Below, piece by piece: positions 25,036 to 35,075 of a DNA stretch of 64,000 nucleotides (the stretch's first letter is position 1; each line of letters starts with the position of its first letter). Where the stretch lies: contig JANYHD010000029.1 of assembly GCA_025359205.1 (NCBI GenBank), forward strand, positions 62,001-126,000, written 5' to 3'. The stretch comes from Gammaproteobacteria bacterium (lineage in GTDB: Bacteria; Pseudomonadota; Gammaproteobacteria; Steroidobacterales; Steroidobacteraceae). The notes beneath the pieces were generated by a model. The model searched no databases. It was not told the DNA's origin and worked only from the letters and a program-made list of their open reading frames with translations. The position numbers and the translations under genes are program-made.

Positions 25036-25059
25036 GAAACTGTCGCTATTGCGGATTCG

Positions 25060-25404
25060 TCATAGTGACAGTACGAGTCTGATGCCGGCTTCGACGCTGC
25101 GCAGTATTTCAGGCGAGGTGCGACCAACGTGCGCTGTCAGGAGTCGCTTGTCCAGAGTGATAAGTTGCGAGACGTTGACGACCGACTCGCGCGTGAGCCC
25201 GCTCGCCTTGCGACTCAGTCGAATATTTCCCGGTGCCTCTGCGAGACGCATATCCGAGGTAACAACGGCACAGATCGTCGTGCGAATCGCACTTTCATTA
25301 AAGTCGTTGGACTGCACGATCATCACTGGACGGCGCAACCCCGGGCCAGCACCGAGCGGCTCCCCGAGCGATGCCCACCAGATCTCGCCCCGGCGCATTA
25401 CCAT
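25060..25404 (-). CDS. MazF/PemK-type toxin (endoribonuclease)
   Basis: The product has 114 residues. It starts MVMRRGEIWWASLGEPLGAG and has RRPVMIVQSNDFN, then VVTSDMRLAEAPGNI and SVVNVSQLITLDKRLL, all typical of PemK/MazF mRNA interferases. The start overlaps the stop of the antitoxin gene by seven bases, the usual coupling in such modules. It acts in the cytoplasm by cutting mRNA unless the antitoxin binds it. Confidence 0.85.
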   Translation of the reverse strand: MVMRRGEIWWASLGEPLGAGPGLRRPVMIVQSNDFNESAIRTTICAVVTSDMRLAEAPGNIRLSRKASGLTRESVVNVSQLITLDKRLLTAHVGRTSPEILRSVEAGIRLVLSL

Positions 25405-25640
25405 TTCTCTTTGGAGAGCAGGCGCGTCTGCAGCTGCTCGATCGCCGGATCAAGCTCCGAATCGGCCGGCTTCTCACCGTAGACCGCGTCGAGTCGTTCG
25501 CGGACACCGAGAAATCGTTCGTCTTTGACGTATTCGGCCACGGCGTTTGCGTAGAGCTCGCTGCGCGACCAGCCGCGCCGCTTGGCCAGTCGTTCGGCGT
25601 CTTCGAATACCGCGTCCGGAATGGAGATCGCAGTTTTCAT
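25398..25640 (-). CDS. Ribbon-helix-helix antitoxin of the MazF-type module
   Basis: The product has 80 residues. MKTAISIPDAVFEDAERLAK then RRGWSRSELYANAVAEYVKD is a ribbon-helix-helix DNA-binding fold, and the C-terminal 35 residues are probably the toxin-binding tail. The ATG at 25640 is chosen because the RHH strand starts there. The pair is expected to repress its own promoter. Confidence 0.85.
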   Translation of the reverse strand: MKTAISIPDAVFEDAERLAKRRGWSRSELYANAVAEYVKDERFLGVRERLDAVYGEKPADSELDPAIEQLQTRLLSKEKW

Positions 25641-25805
25641 AGGCGTAGTATGACCAAGGTTATACCGGCCGCACAAGCCTTGCGATCGGTCATCGACCGC
25701 GGAAGGCGTAGCTGCAACGCCGGCAATCGCAGCGCTCGCGGCGGCCGTGCTATGGTTCTGGGTCGACGGCGCGCGTCCCGGCGCGCAATCGCTTGAGGTG
25801 CGGAC

Positions 25806-26765
25806 ATGACAGTACTGCTACCGACGCTCAAGCCGGTTCGCGGTTTTCTCGACTGGCCGGTGGTGACGGATCCGGCGAAGTGGTCGGCGGACGTCGCGCT
25901 CATCGGCGTTCAGCATAGCGAGCCCTATGCGCACGATCCGCGGCCGAATGATCAGGCGCGGGCGCCGGATGCGATCCGCCTGCGTTCAGAGCAGATTTCC
26001 TACGGCCGCGAGCAGTGGGATTTCGATCTCGACACGCCGCTTGCGCCGCTGTTGCCGCGCTGCATTGACATGGGCAATGTCGGCTGGAGCAGTGGCAGCT
26101 ACGATGACTACTCCGCGGCGATCAGTGCCCGCGCCCGCCACCTGTGGAAACAGGGAGCGCAGATCTTCGCGCTTGGCGGCGATCATGGCGTGACGATACC
26201 GCTGCTGGACGCGCTGGACGCCGTCGGCGAAACCGTGCATGTGTTTCACATCGATGCGCATCTCGACTGGCGCGCCGAGGTTGGCGGTGTGGCCCGTGGC
26301 TATTCGAGCCCACTGCGCTGGGCGAGCGACAAACCCCAGGTCACCGGCATGACGCAGGTCGGCATGCGCCAGACGGGCAGTGCGCGGCGCCCGGAAGTTG
26401 AGGCCGCTCGCAGCTACGGTTCGCACATGTTTCCCGCGGAGCAATTACACGAACACGGGTGGGCGCCGGTGCTGGCGACGATACCGAAGGGAAGTGCCGT
26501 GTATATAACGATCGACGCAGACGGCATGGATCCTACCGAGATGCCGGCCGTCATGGCGGCCTCGCCCGGCGGGATCCTGTATCGCGAGATTGCCCCGATC
26601 CTGCGGCGCATTTCGCGTGAGCACCGTGTGGTGGGCATGGACGTGGTTGAAGTCGCACCCAGCTACGACAGTGCGAACGGCATCACCGCCATCATGGCCG
26701 GAAGGCTCATTGTGAACGTGCTCGGTGCTTCGTGGGCTCCGGAAGGCGCTATGCGCAGACGCTGA
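25806..26765 (+). CDS. Ureohydrolase (agmatinase/arginase family)
   Basis: The product has 319 residues. The manganese-binding motifs are FALGGDHGVTIPLL, HIDAHLDWR and ITIDADGMDPTEMP, as in agmatinase and arginase. The third motif usually has D-x-D-x-x-D-P and is kept. The family cleaves guanidino compounds to urea and an amine. Which substrate is used cannot be told, because the specificity loops differ from E. coli SpeB. It stands alone, with 262 bases to the next gene in which I see nothing. Confidence 0.8.
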   Translation: MTVLLPTLKPVRGFLDWPVVTDPAKWSADVALIGVQHSEPYAHDPRPNDQARAPDAIRLRSEQISYGREQWDFDLDTPLAPLLPRCIDMGNVGWSSGSYDDYSAAISARARHLWKQGAQIFALGGDHGVTIPLLDALDAVGETVHVFHIDAHLDWRAEVGGVARGYSSPLRWASDKPQVTGMTQVGMRQTGSARRPEVEAARSYGSHMFPAEQLHEHGWAPVLATIPKGSAVYITIDADGMDPTEMPAVMAASPGGILYREIAPILRRISREHRVVGMDVVEVAPSYDSANGITAIMAGRLIVNVLGASWAPEGAMRRR

Positions 26766-27027
26766 AGGGTAATCGTCCGGCCCCTGGCGCAGAGCTCACA
26801 TGGGCCAAGACGGGCAAGCAAGCAGCGCGCTACCCGGTGTAACAATACGGCCTTTGACTTCACAAGTGCCGCGGCCTGTAAGGGCACAAACTGCGATAGA
26901 CGTTTAGCTCATCCACTTGTCGTGTCTCAGCCTGTTCCGCTCCGACACGCTGGCTAAATCAATCTCGACAGATCGACACCACTGGATCTTGGGTGACTTC
27001 GCCTTTCACCAACTGGAGGGATGACTC

Positions 27028-27561
27028 GTGAGCATCCGAACCAAAGTCATTGTCGGCATGGCCATGGCGGTGTGCGGCATCGCAGGTCTTGCCTTGGCCA
27101 CACCGCAGGTCGGAATCGTCTTGAATGCGCTCTTTACCGGGGCGATCAACAAGGACGTGCGCAACCATGTGTTTGTGAAGCTTGCCCCCAGCAAGGGCGA
27201 GAGTGAGGATAACGTATGGCACGCTGAATTCTCGACCGAAGGGCCATCTAACTTTCAATTTGCGGATGTAACCATTGTCGCGAACGGCGGGCACACCGGG
27301 TGGCACACGCATCCGGGAGTGTTGCTGATAACCGTCGCCGCCGGTTCAATCGAGTGGTACGACGCGAACTGCAACCGCACCGTCTACAACGCGGGTGATT
27401 CCCTGACGGAGACGGATATGCCCCACTACGTGCGCACCGTGGGCTCGGTCGATGCGCGCTTGATGATCGTCTATGTCATTCCAAAAGGTCTGGCACGTCG
27501 GGTCGATATTCCTCTTGCGAATATCCCCGCCTGTGCGCAAGTGGCAGGTATCGCCGACTGA
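27028..27561 (+). CDS. Secreted cupin-domain protein
   Basis: The product has 177 residues with an N-terminal hydrophobic signal (VIVGMAMAVCGIAGLALATP). A cupin motif follows: GGHTGWHTHPGVLLITVAAG, then a second-motif region DSLTETDMPHYVRTVG, with His residues placed as metal ligands. The reaction is unknown. The GTG start at 27028 is supported by GGAGGG upstream. It lies just before a hairpin and the planctomycete-type operon, but the hairpin suggests a separate transcript. Confidence 0.65.
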   Translation: MSIRTKVIVGMAMAVCGIAGLALATPQVGIVLNALFTGAINKDVRNHVFVKLAPSKGESEDNVWHAEFSTEGPSNFQFADVTIVANGGHTGWHTHPGVLLITVAAGSIEWYDANCNRTVYNAGDSLTETDMPHYVRTVGSVDARLMIVYVIPKGLARRVDIPLANIPACAQVAGIAD

Positions 27562-27569
27562 TTGACCGC

Positions 27570-27593
27570 GCGCCCGGGTTAGACCCCGGGCGC
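27570..27593 (+). terminator. Hairpin after the cupin gene, possible terminator
   Basis: GCGCCCGGG, six loop bases, then CCCGGGCGC give a perfect nine-base stem nine bases after the cupin stop. It is followed by only a short CTTG, not a T-run, so it is at best a weak intrinsic terminator. Confidence 0.45.
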
Positions 27594-27707
27594 CTTGCAA
27601 TGCGGGAGGCGCGGTGGTTTGACCCACCATCGCCCTTCCTGGGTTCACCGATTGACGCTGGCTGACAGAAGATCGAAGCTTGCGGCAATTCGGCATGGAA
27701 GCATCAG

Positions 27708-30700
27708 ATGGTGCCCAGGCGGTCATTCACATTGGTGATTGCAGCAATGGCGGCTACTGCCGTGCTGGCGACAGTGCACTTCAGGTCGCAGCGGCCCGCA
27801 GCGGTCGCGGTGGACTTCAGTCGCGACATCCGTCCGATCTTCAATCAAAACTGCGTGGCATGCCATGGTGGTGTGCGCCAGAAGAGCAACGTCTCATTCA
27901 TCTACCGCGATGAGGCCCTGGGGAAGGGCAGCTCCGGCCGTGCAACCATCGTTCCGGGTAACCCTGAAGCCTCGGAGCTGATTGCCCGCGTCACCTCCTC
28001 GGATCCTGAGGTGCGCATGCCCTACCACGCGCCGCCGCTGCAGCCGCAACAAGTTGCGCTGTTGCGGCAGTGGATCAAGGAAGGCGCGAAGTGGACCGAT
28101 CATTGGGCCTTCGTGGCTCCCAAGGCGCAGCCGCTGCCCGCGGTCCTGAATGCTTCGTGGCCGCGCCAACCCGTGGATCGGTTCGTACTGGCCAAGCTCG
28201 AACAGCAGGGACTCCAGCCCTCACCGGAGGCGACACGGGCGGAATTGTTGCGCCGGGTGTCATTCGATCTGACTGGCCTGCCGCCGACGGTGCGGGAGCT
28301 GGCGGACTTCCAGTCCGACACGGCGCCGGACGCCTACGAGCGGCAGGTCGATCGCCTGCTCGCGTCGCCGCACTACGGCGAGCGGTGGGCGGCGCTCTGG
28401 CTCGATCTGGCCCGCTACGCCGACAGTCGAGGCTACGAGGCGGATCATGACCGTCCGGTCTGGCCCTATCGCGACTGGGTGGTTGACGCCCTCAATCGCA
28501 ATCTCAGCTACGAGCAGTTTGTCACCACCCAGCTCGCCGGCGACCTGTTGCCGCAGGCCAGCCTCGAGGACCAGATTGCGACGACCTTCCAGCGCCTGAC
28601 GCCGGTCAACGACGAGGGCGGTACGGACGACGAGGAGTATCGCCTCGTGGCCGTGATGGATCGGGTGGCGACCACATGGTCCGTGCTCAACGGGCTCACC
28701 ATCAACTGCGTGCAATGTCACTCGCACCCTTACGATCCGATCCGTCACGCGGAGTACTACAAGTTCCTGGGCTTCTACAACACCTCGCGCGACTCCGACC
28801 TGAGCGACGACTATCCGACGCTGCCAGTGCCGAAAGATGCCGCGCGGCGCAGCGAAATCGCTGGCCTCGTCGCGCGGCGCGCGGAGCTGTTGCGCACGTT
28901 GGTCGCCGCCGGGCGTTCTCTCGAGGACCAGGCGCAGTGGCGTCCATTGCCCATAGCCACAGGAAGGGTGAGCGAGGTGCCGGCGCTCGAGCGGAGCCTG
29001 CGCGCCTTCGAGCTGGCCAAGCTCCAGCGGGCAATTCCGAACCCGGACTGGCAGCCGAAGCCCAAGGAACTGGACAAGTTCTACAAGGATTCGATTGCGG
29101 GGCTCCGTGCGGATCTGGCGCAAGCCCGGGCCCAGCCACTGGTCGTGCCGCTGACCGGTGACGGTAACGGTGGCCTGCGCTCCAGCGGCACCATTCCGCT
29201 GCGCTCGGTGTTGCAGGTGCAAGCCGCAGCCCCGCCCTGGCCCATCGCTGCGTTGCGCATCGAGGCGCCGGCCGAAAGACCCGCCCTGGCCAGCCACACG
29301 CCTGAAGATGGATTCATAGTCGATCGGATCGGCCTGTGGATCGTGGCGCCGGATGGCCGCGAGCAGCAGGTTGCGATCCGCTGCTTCCTGCCGGATGCCG
29401 AGGACAACCTACACACGGCAACCAAGCCGCCATACCCGATCAGCGAACCCTTGGATGCGCAGCTGGACGCGAGCGGCTTTACCGCCAATCCCAAGCTGTT
29501 CCGCGCACGCTGGGTCGTCGCGGTGCTCGCGCAGCCGCTGACAATGCCCGCTGGCAGCCACCTCAAGCTCGACTTCCTGCACACCACGGGCATCGATTTT
29601 CGGCCTGCGCCCCTGCGGTGGGTCAGGCTCTATGCCAGCGCCGATTCAACGTGGAACACGCCTGCTACGCAACAGCAGCTGGCAGCGCAGCTTGATGAAC
29701 TGGTCAAGCTCGAACAGCGGCTGAAGCAGGTACCCAGCGTCGCTCTTCCGGTCATGGCCGAACAGGCTTCCTTCGAGCAACGCCATACACTGGAATTCGA
29801 GCGCGGCAATTTCCTGAATAAGATTGGACCCGCGCTGCAGCCCGACATCCCGGCCGTATTCCCAAAGCTGCCGGCAGGCGCGCCGCGCAATCGGCTGACG
29901 ATGGCCCAATGGTTCTTCTCCTCAGATCAACCGCTCACGGCCCGAGTGGCGGTGAATCGGTATTGGGAGCAGTTGTTCGGCACTGGCCTGGTCGAAACAC
30001 TCGAGGATTTTGGCAGCGCCGGCCAGGCTCCAAGTCACCCGGAGCTGCTCGACTGGCTGGCGCTTCATTTTCAGCATGACCTGCATTGGGACATGAAGGA
30101 CCTGCTGCGCGAGCTGGTAACCAGCGCAACCTATCGGCAGAGCGCGCGGGCGGCGCCCGCGCTGGTGGCGAAAGACCCGCGCAATCGTCTGTTGGCGCAC
30201 GGCCCACAACAACGGCTGAGCGCGGAGATGGTGCGCGACCAGGCGCTGGTGGCAAGCGGTCTGTTCAATCCGGCACTGGGTGGACCGCCGGTGAAGCCAC
30301 CGCAACCAGCCGGCGTGTGGATGAGCGTCTACGATGATCGCGTATGGAAAGACGCCACCGGCCCGGATCGTTACCGGCGGGCGATTTACACTTATCTGCG
30401 GCGAACCGCGCTGTATCCGAGTTTCGTCACCTTCGATGCTGCGGATCACGTGGTGAGCCTGCCGCGCCGCATCGTGACGAATACGCCACTGCAGGCGTTG
30501 GTCACACTGAATGACCCGGTATACCAGGAGGCCAGTCAGGCATTGGCGCGACGAATGCTTGCCCTTTCCGATGAGCTGCTGGCCGGGCGCCTGCAGTACG
30601 CGGCGCGCTGCGTGCTCTCGCGCGACCTGACAGCAAGTGAACTGGCGACACTGACGGCGTTCTACAGCAAAGTGACGCAGGCATCGGGCGGCACGCCACC

Positions 30701-30800
30701 CGGCGGCACGCCAGCCGGCGGCAGGCCATCGGGCGAGCAGGCCGCCTACACGGCCCTCGCCGGCGTATTGTTCAATCTCGACGCTGCACTGACGAGGTAA
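27708..30800 (+). CDS. Di-heme PSCyt1/DUF1549/DUF1553 protein
   Basis: The product has 1030 residues. After an N-terminal membrane/signal segment ([19 protein letters not shown]), a PSCyt1 domain carries a heme c motif CVACH at 49-53. DUF1549 follows ([37 protein letters not shown]) and contains a second heme motif, CVQCH at 334-338. The C-terminal DUF1553 domain has [20 protein letters not shown] and [13 protein letters not shown] Gly/Pro-rich repeat lies near the end. These domains are very common in Planctomycetes and Verrucomicrobia and rare here. The function is unknown; an exported electron-transfer enzyme is inferred. It is the first gene of a five-gene operon. Confidence 0.8.
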   Translation: MVPRRSFTLVIAAMAATAVLATVHFRSQRPAAVAVDFSRDIRPIFNQNCVACHGGVRQKSNVSFIYRDEALGKGSSGRATIVPGNPEASELIARVTSSDPEVRMPYHAPPLQPQQVALLRQWIKEGAKWTDHWAFVAPKAQPLPAVLNASWPRQPVDRFVLAKLEQQGLQPSPEATRAELLRRVSFDLTGLPPTVRELADFQSDTAPDAYERQVDRLLASPHYGERWAALWLDLARYADSRGYEADHDRPVWPYRDWVVDALNRNLSYEQFVTTQLAGDLLPQASLEDQIATTFQRLTPVNDEGGTDDEEYRLVAVMDRVATTWSVLNGLTINCVQCHSHPYDPIRHAEYYKFLGFYNTSRDSDLSDDYPTLPVPKDAARRSEIAGLVARRAELLRTLVAAGRSLEDQAQWRPLPIATGRVSEVPALERSLRAFELAKLQRAIPNPDWQPKPKELDKFYKDSIAGLRADLAQARAQPLVVPLTGDGNGGLRSSGTIPLRSVLQVQAAAPPWPIAALRIEAPAERPALASHTPEDGFIVDRIGLWIVAPDGREQQVAIRCFLPDAEDNLHTATKPPYPISEPLDAQLDASGFTANPKLFRARWVVAVLAQPLTMPAGSHLKLDFLHTTGIDFRPAPLRWVRLYASADSTWNTPATQQQLAAQLDELVKLEQRLKQVPSVALPVMAEQASFEQRHTLEFERGNFLNKIGPALQPDIPAVFPKLPAGAPRNRLTMAQWFFSSDQPLTARVAVNRYWEQLFGTGLVETLEDFGSAGQAPSHPELLDWLALHFQHDLHWDMKDLLRELVTSATYRQSARAAPALVAKDPRNRLLAHGPQQRLSAEMVRDQALVASGLFNPALGGPPVKPPQPAGVWMSVYDDRVWKDATGPDRYRRAIYTYLRRTALYPSFVTFDAADHVVSLPRRIVTNTPLQALVTLNDPVYQEASQALARRMLALSDELLAGRLQYAARCVLSRDLTASELATLTAFYSKVTQASGGTPPGGTPAGGRPSGEQAAYTALAGVLFNLDAALTR

Positions 30801-30805
30801 TCGCA

Positions 30806-32329
30806 ATGACTGACGACGCTCTCACCACGAATGCGCACCGGCGTCGCTTGCAGGCACAGACACGCCGACATTTTCTGGACACTTGCGCCACCGGACTTGG
30901 CGCGATGTTCCTGGGCACAATGGGTGGCCTCACTCCGCGCGTGTTGCGTGCCTCGGCGCGGGAGACCAGCGGCGAGCCGCGGCTGGATTTCACGCGCGAT
31001 CCGGCGCGGCCGCTCGCGCCATTGCCGCCGCAGTTCGCGCCCAAGGCGCGGCGCGTCATATTTCTGCACATGGCGGGCGCGCCCAGCCAGCTCGAACTGT
31101 TCGAACACAAGCCGGTATTGGCGCGTTTCGACGGCAGTGACTGCCCGGCGTCCTTCCTGAAGGGTCGGAGATTTGCATTCATCAGCGGCGTACCCAAGCT
31201 CCTGGGCTCGCAATATCCGTTTCACCAGGCCGGCAAGAGCGGGCAGTGGATCTCCGATCGATTGCCTTTCCTGGAGAAGCACATCGACGAGCTGTGCTTC
31301 GTTCGCTCGATGCATACCGACCAGTTCAACCATGCGCCGGCACAGCTGCTGGTGCAGACCGGCAATGCGCGCCTGGGCTACGCTTCTTTTGGTTCCTGGG
31401 TCACCTACGGCCTGGGCACCGAAAACCAGAACCTGCCGGGCTTCATCGTGCTCGTGTCTGGCGGCAAATCGCCGGACGGCGGCAAGCAATTGTGGGGATC
31501 GGGCTTCCTGCCCAGCGTCTACCAGGGCGTGCAATGCCGTTCACAGGGCGAGCCGGTGCTGTACCTGCGCAATCCACCCGGCGTCAGCCGGCCGCTGCGC
31601 CGCCAGATGCTGGACGCCATTGATGCGATCAACCGCGATACCTATGCTGAGTTCGGCAATCCGGAAACGCTGACGCGCATCGCGCAGTATGAAATGGCGT
31701 TTCGCATGCAGCTGGATGCCAGCGATGCCATGGATATACACAAGGAGCCTGCCGAGGTACAGGCGCGCTATGGTGTTGCCGCCGGCAAGGCCAGTTTCGC
31801 CAACAATTGCCTGGTGGCCAGGCGCCTCGCGGAACGTGGAGTACGCTTCATCCAGCTCTACCATTGGGGCTGGGATTCACATGGAGCCGGGGAAGCCGAA
31901 GCCTTGAACCTCGGATTCAAGGATCGCTGTCGCGAGGTTGATCAGCCGATGGCCGCGCTGCTGGCCGATCTCAAGGAACGGGGCATGCTTGATGACACGC
32001 TGGTGGTGTGGGGCGGGGAATTTGGCCGTACGCCGATGCGTGAAAACCGCGACGGCCAGAAGATGAAATTCATTGGCCGCGACCACAGTCCTTCCGCGTA
32101 CACGATGTGGATGGCCGGCGGCGGCGTGAGGCCGGGCGTGAGTTATGGCGAAACGGACGACATGGGCTACGAGATCGTGAGGGACCCGGTTGAGATCCGC
32201 GATCTGCACGCGACGATGCTGTATCTGTTGGGCTTCGATCACCGCAAACTGAATTATTCCTATCAGGGCCTGGACCAGAAGCTGACCAGCGTCAAGCCAG
32301 CCCGGGTGATTGCCGAATTGCTGGCATGA
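30806..32329 (+). CDS. Tat-exported DUF1501 (sulfatase-like) protein
   Basis: The product has 507 residues. A twin-arginine signal (TRRHFLDTCATGLGAMFLG) is followed by DUF1501, with FLHMAGAPSQLELFEHKP, DDTLVVWGGEFGRTPM and the metal-binding DHSPSAYTMWMAGGGV. DUF1501 has an alkaline-phosphatase/sulfatase-like fold and nearly always sits beside DUF1549/DUF1553 genes, as here, five bases downstream. The active-site Cys/Ser of true sulfatases is not evident. Tat export fits a folded metalloenzyme in the periplasm. Its stop overlaps the next start (ATGA). Confidence 0.8.
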   Translation: MTDDALTTNAHRRRLQAQTRRHFLDTCATGLGAMFLGTMGGLTPRVLRASARETSGEPRLDFTRDPARPLAPLPPQFAPKARRVIFLHMAGAPSQLELFEHKPVLARFDGSDCPASFLKGRRFAFISGVPKLLGSQYPFHQAGKSGQWISDRLPFLEKHIDELCFVRSMHTDQFNHAPAQLLVQTGNARLGYASFGSWVTYGLGTENQNLPGFIVLVSGGKSPDGGKQLWGSGFLPSVYQGVQCRSQGEPVLYLRNPPGVSRPLRRQMLDAIDAINRDTYAEFGNPETLTRIAQYEMAFRMQLDASDAMDIHKEPAEVQARYGVAAGKASFANNCLVARRLAERGVRFIQLYHWGWDSHGAGEAEALNLGFKDRCREVDQPMAALLADLKERGMLDDTLVVWGGEFGRTPMRENRDGQKMKFIGRDHSPSAYTMWMAGGGVRPGVSYGETDDMGYEIVRDPVEIRDLHATMLYLLGFDHRKLNYSYQGLDQKLTSVKPARVIAELLA

Positions 32330-33255
32330 GCGACGGCGCTGGGAGCGATGCTGGTTCCGCGCCGCACCGGCTGTCTGCGCGCGCGTACTTCGCCTGGGTG
32401 ACGTTGGTGACGATAGTCGTATTTGCATTGTTTGCGCTGCTGCGGCCCAGCCTCGCCAACGCCGTCAAGGAGACGCTCGGGTTGGTGACAGCGCCGCTGC
32501 AGGCGCCGCAATCCTTCTATGCCGTGCGCGTGGCGCCCATCCTGGGAGAGCACTGCGCCAACTGCCACGGTGCGCGCCGGCAGAAATCCAAGCTGCGGCT
32601 GGACACTCTGGCCGCGATTCTCCGCGGTGGGAAGCACGGTCCGGTCATCAGGCCCGGCGAGATCACCAAGAGTGTGCTGGCGCAGCGCATTTCCCTGCCC
32701 CCAGGAAGCGAGCGGGTCATGCCGCCGACCAGCCAGCCAGCGCTTTCGCCGGATGATGCAACCGTCATCAAGCTGTGGATCGGGGCCGGTGCCTCCGGCA
32801 TCCAACCCGTTACAGATTTCAAGACTGCGCCCAGACCGGTAGCGCATGTGACCATCGCGAAGCCCGATCCGGCAGCGGTCGCGGCTGCGCGCGCGCCCAT
32901 CGCGAGCGCGCTGCAGGCCTTGCAGGAGCGCTTTCCGGACGTCATTGACTATGAGTCGCGCGGCTCGGCCCGCCTGGAGTTGCGGGCTACGCTGCTTGGC
33001 CGCGCTTTTGGCGACCGGGAGCTGGCGGCTTTCGCGCCCGTTCGTGACTACATCGTGTGGGCGGATCTGTCGGGCACTTCGATCGGCGCTCCGTCGGCGA
33101 GCGCGATCACTGCGATGAGAAACCTGCGTGTGCTGCGCATGGTGGATGTCAGCGTGGGTCCAGCAATGGCTGCGACCCTGGAGGCAGCACGACAACATGG
33201 CATCAGGGTCTATGCGGATCAAGCCAATGCAGAGGCCATCGATGGCCAGCATTGA
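32326..33255 (+). CDS. Membrane-anchored PSCyt1-type cytochrome c
   Basis: The product has 309 residues. One N-terminal membrane segment (YFAWVTLVTIVVFALFALL) is followed by a planctomycete-type cytochrome domain with CANCH in APILGEHCANCHGARRQKSK. The continuation LPPGSERVMPPTSQPALSPD carries a Met that could be the distal ligand. The C-terminal 110 residues resemble part of a leucine-rich-repeat-like region (ADLSGTSIGAPSASAI, MRNLRVLRMVDVSVG). It probably shuttles electrons between the di-heme protein and the b-type cytochrome encoded next. Confidence 0.75.
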   Translation: MSDGAGSDAGSAPHRLSARAYFAWVTLVTIVVFALFALLRPSLANAVKETLGLVTAPLQAPQSFYAVRVAPILGEHCANCHGARRQKSKLRLDTLAAILRGGKHGPVIRPGEITKSVLAQRISLPPGSERVMPPTSQPALSPDDATVIKLWIGAGASGIQPVTDFKTAPRPVAHVTIAKPDPAAVAAARAPIASALQALQERFPDVIDYESRGSARLELRATLLGRAFGDRELAAFAPVRDYIVWADLSGTSIGAPSASAITAMRNLRVLRMVDVSVGPAMAATLEAARQHGIRVYADQANAEAIDGQH

Positions 33256-33952
33256 ACCGCAGCGCGCTGGCGCGCCACTGGGTCGCGGGTTAACAGCGCC
33301 GGATTTGGTGCGCGTCTGGGACATGCCGATCCGCGTTTTTCACTGGAGTATTGTCGGGCTGGTCTCGCTTTCCTGGGTGAGCGCGGAAAACGGCTACATG
33401 AGACTGCATCTCTGGTCCGGCCTCGGCCTGCTCACGCTGGTGGTGTTCCGCATTGCCTGGGGCTTCGTTGGTTCCACCACGGCGCGGTTCTCTGACTTTA
33501 TTCATGGGCCGGGGCGGGCGCTGGCGTATCTCCGGGCCATGCGCCGCGGCGAGCGGCCAGCGCACACGGGCCATAACCCGGCCGGCGGCTGGATGGTCAT
33601 GGCGCTGCTGGCGGCGCTGCTGTTGCAGGCGGGCACCGGATTGTTCGCCAATGATGGCGTGCACTTCAACGGACCATTGGCAGCGCGGATCAGCTCTGCG
33701 CTATCGGATCGCCTGACCAACCTGCATGGGAATATCTTCAATGTCATCGTGCTGCTGGTATGGATGCACATCGTGGCGGTGATGTTCTATCGGTACGTGC
33801 GCGGCGAAAACCTGATCAGGGCGATGATCACGGGCAGCAAGCCGCGGCGCGAGATCCCTGGCAATGCGGACCTGAAGTTCGTGCGTCTCCGCTGGGCGCT
33901 GCTGTGTTTAGCGCTGGCGGCGGCGCTGGTGTTCTGGCTTGCCAGATTCTGA
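33242..33952 (+). CDS. Cytochrome b561-type membrane subunit
   Basis: The product has 236 residues with four main membrane helices. Heme-ligand His candidates lie in IRVFHWSIVGLVSLSW, MRLHLWSGLGLLTLVV and LHGNIFNVIVLLVWMHIVAV. This fits the b561/NiFe-hydrogenase b-subunit family, which passes electrons between periplasmic proteins and quinone. The ATG at 33242 overlaps the cytochrome c stop by 14 bases, so the two are translationally coupled. Its presence gives the operon a route to the quinone pool. Confidence 0.8.
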   Translation: MASIEPQRAGAPLGRGLTAPDLVRVWDMPIRVFHWSIVGLVSLSWVSAENGYMRLHLWSGLGLLTLVVFRIAWGFVGSTTARFSDFIHGPGRALAYLRAMRRGERPAHTGHNPAGGWMVMALLAALLLQAGTGLFANDGVHFNGPLAARISSALSDRLTNLHGNIFNVIVLLVWMHIVAVMFYRYVRGENLIRAMITGSKPRREIPGNADLKFVRLRWALLCLALAAALVFWLARF

Positions 33953-33965
33953 AGGGGAGCAAATC

Positions 33966-35075
33966 ATGAAACAGTCCGACCCCAAACTGCTGTCGCGAAG
34001 ATCACTGTTGTGGTCGGCGCCGCTGGCAATGGCGGGGGCCGCCGCGACAATGGCGTCGCGTACTGCCGCCACAGCGACAACTACGGGTACCGCTGCAGCC
34101 GCGGCCAGACTCGCAGGCGAAGTCTGCGAAGCGCCCGAACTGTTGGGGCAGGGCGCGTTTCAATACCACGCCAACCGCCACTGGGGCCTACTGGATCGTC
34201 AGCGCTATCCGGTCGCCGATTGCCATGGCGTCTGCGAAGACCGTGCCGGTCGCATCGTGATGCTGACCAACGACACGCACAACAATCTCATCGCCTACAC
34301 ACGGTCGGGCCAGTTTCGCGCTGCCTGGGAGACCCGCTTTCCGGCCGCGCATGGCCTCGACATTGTCGAACACGGGGAGGAAGAGCGCTACTGGATCACG
34401 GATCACGACCGGCAGGTCGTATCCGTGTGTACGCCGGACGGGCGGGAACTGCGCGTGACCGGGCCTGACGTCCTGGCGCACAAATACCCGGACCTGGGGC
34501 GCTATCACCCAACCAACAGCGCGACCCTGTCGGATGGACAGTTCTACGTGAGCGACGGCTACGGCTCCAGCTTCGTGCATCATTTCGATCCTGACGGCCG
34601 ATACATGTCGAGCTTTGGCGGCGAGGGCGACGCGCCCGAGCAACTGCGGACACCGCACGCCGTGTGGATCGACGCGCGCTCAGGGAAACCGCTGCTGCTG
34701 GTCTGTGACCGATCGCATGACATGCTGAAGTGGTTTTCCCTGTCGGGCGAACTGCTCAGGATAGTGGCGGTACCGGATTTGCAGCCCAGCAATGTGGCGG
34801 CCTTTAGCGGCAGCCATAGCGATCACCTGGCGGTCTGCGGCCTCAATGGCATGATCCTGATCCTGGACGGGAGCGATCACGTGGTTTCGTGCGTGGGCGG
34901 TGACCCGCCGAAATACGTGGATGGCAAGCTGCAGCCCCTGTCCGCATACAACTACACGTTCATCCATCCGCACGACGTTTACGTGGACAAGGCGCACGCA
35001 CTCTACGTCGTGCAGTGGGCTTCCAACCAGACCTACCCGATCAAGCTGGAGCTTGCCACGCCGCTACCTCTGTAA
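33966..35075 (+). CDS. Tat-exported NHL-type beta-propeller protein
   Basis: The product has 369 residues. The N-terminus has SRRSLLWSAPLAMAGAAATM, a twin-arginine signal. The rest is a six-bladed propeller of NHL type, with blades such as GRIVMLTNDTHNNLIAYTRS, GQFYVSDGYGSSFVHHFDPD and HALYVVQWASNQTYPI. Several His and Asp residues face the centre, so ligand or metal binding is possible. GGGGAG lies before the ATG at 33966. It is the last gene of the operon, 13 bases after the cytochrome b gene, and its 3' end overlaps the convergent DUF3445 gene by 35 bases. Confidence 0.75.
   Translation: MKQSDPKLLSRRSLLWSAPLAMAGAAATMASRTAATATTTGTAAAAARLAGEVCEAPELLGQGAFQYHANRHWGLLDRQRYPVADCHGVCEDRAGRIVMLTNDTHNNLIAYTRSGQFRAAWETRFPAAHGLDIVEHGEEERYWITDHDRQVVSVCTPDGRELRVTGPDVLAHKYPDLGRYHPTNSATLSDGQFYVSDGYGSSFVHHFDPDGRYMSSFGGEGDAPEQLRTPHAVWIDARSGKPLLLVCDRSHDMLKWFSLSGELLRIVAVPDLQPSNVAAFSGSHSDHLAVCGLNGMILILDGSDHVVSCVGGDPPKYVDGKLQPLSAYNYTFIHPHDVYVDKAHALYVVQWASNQTYPIKLELATPLPL

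Noticed and set aside
28260-29297. Long open frame antisense to the DUF1549/DUF1553 gene
   Set aside because: It has no recognisable domain and its composition is what GC-rich third positions produce on the opposite strand.
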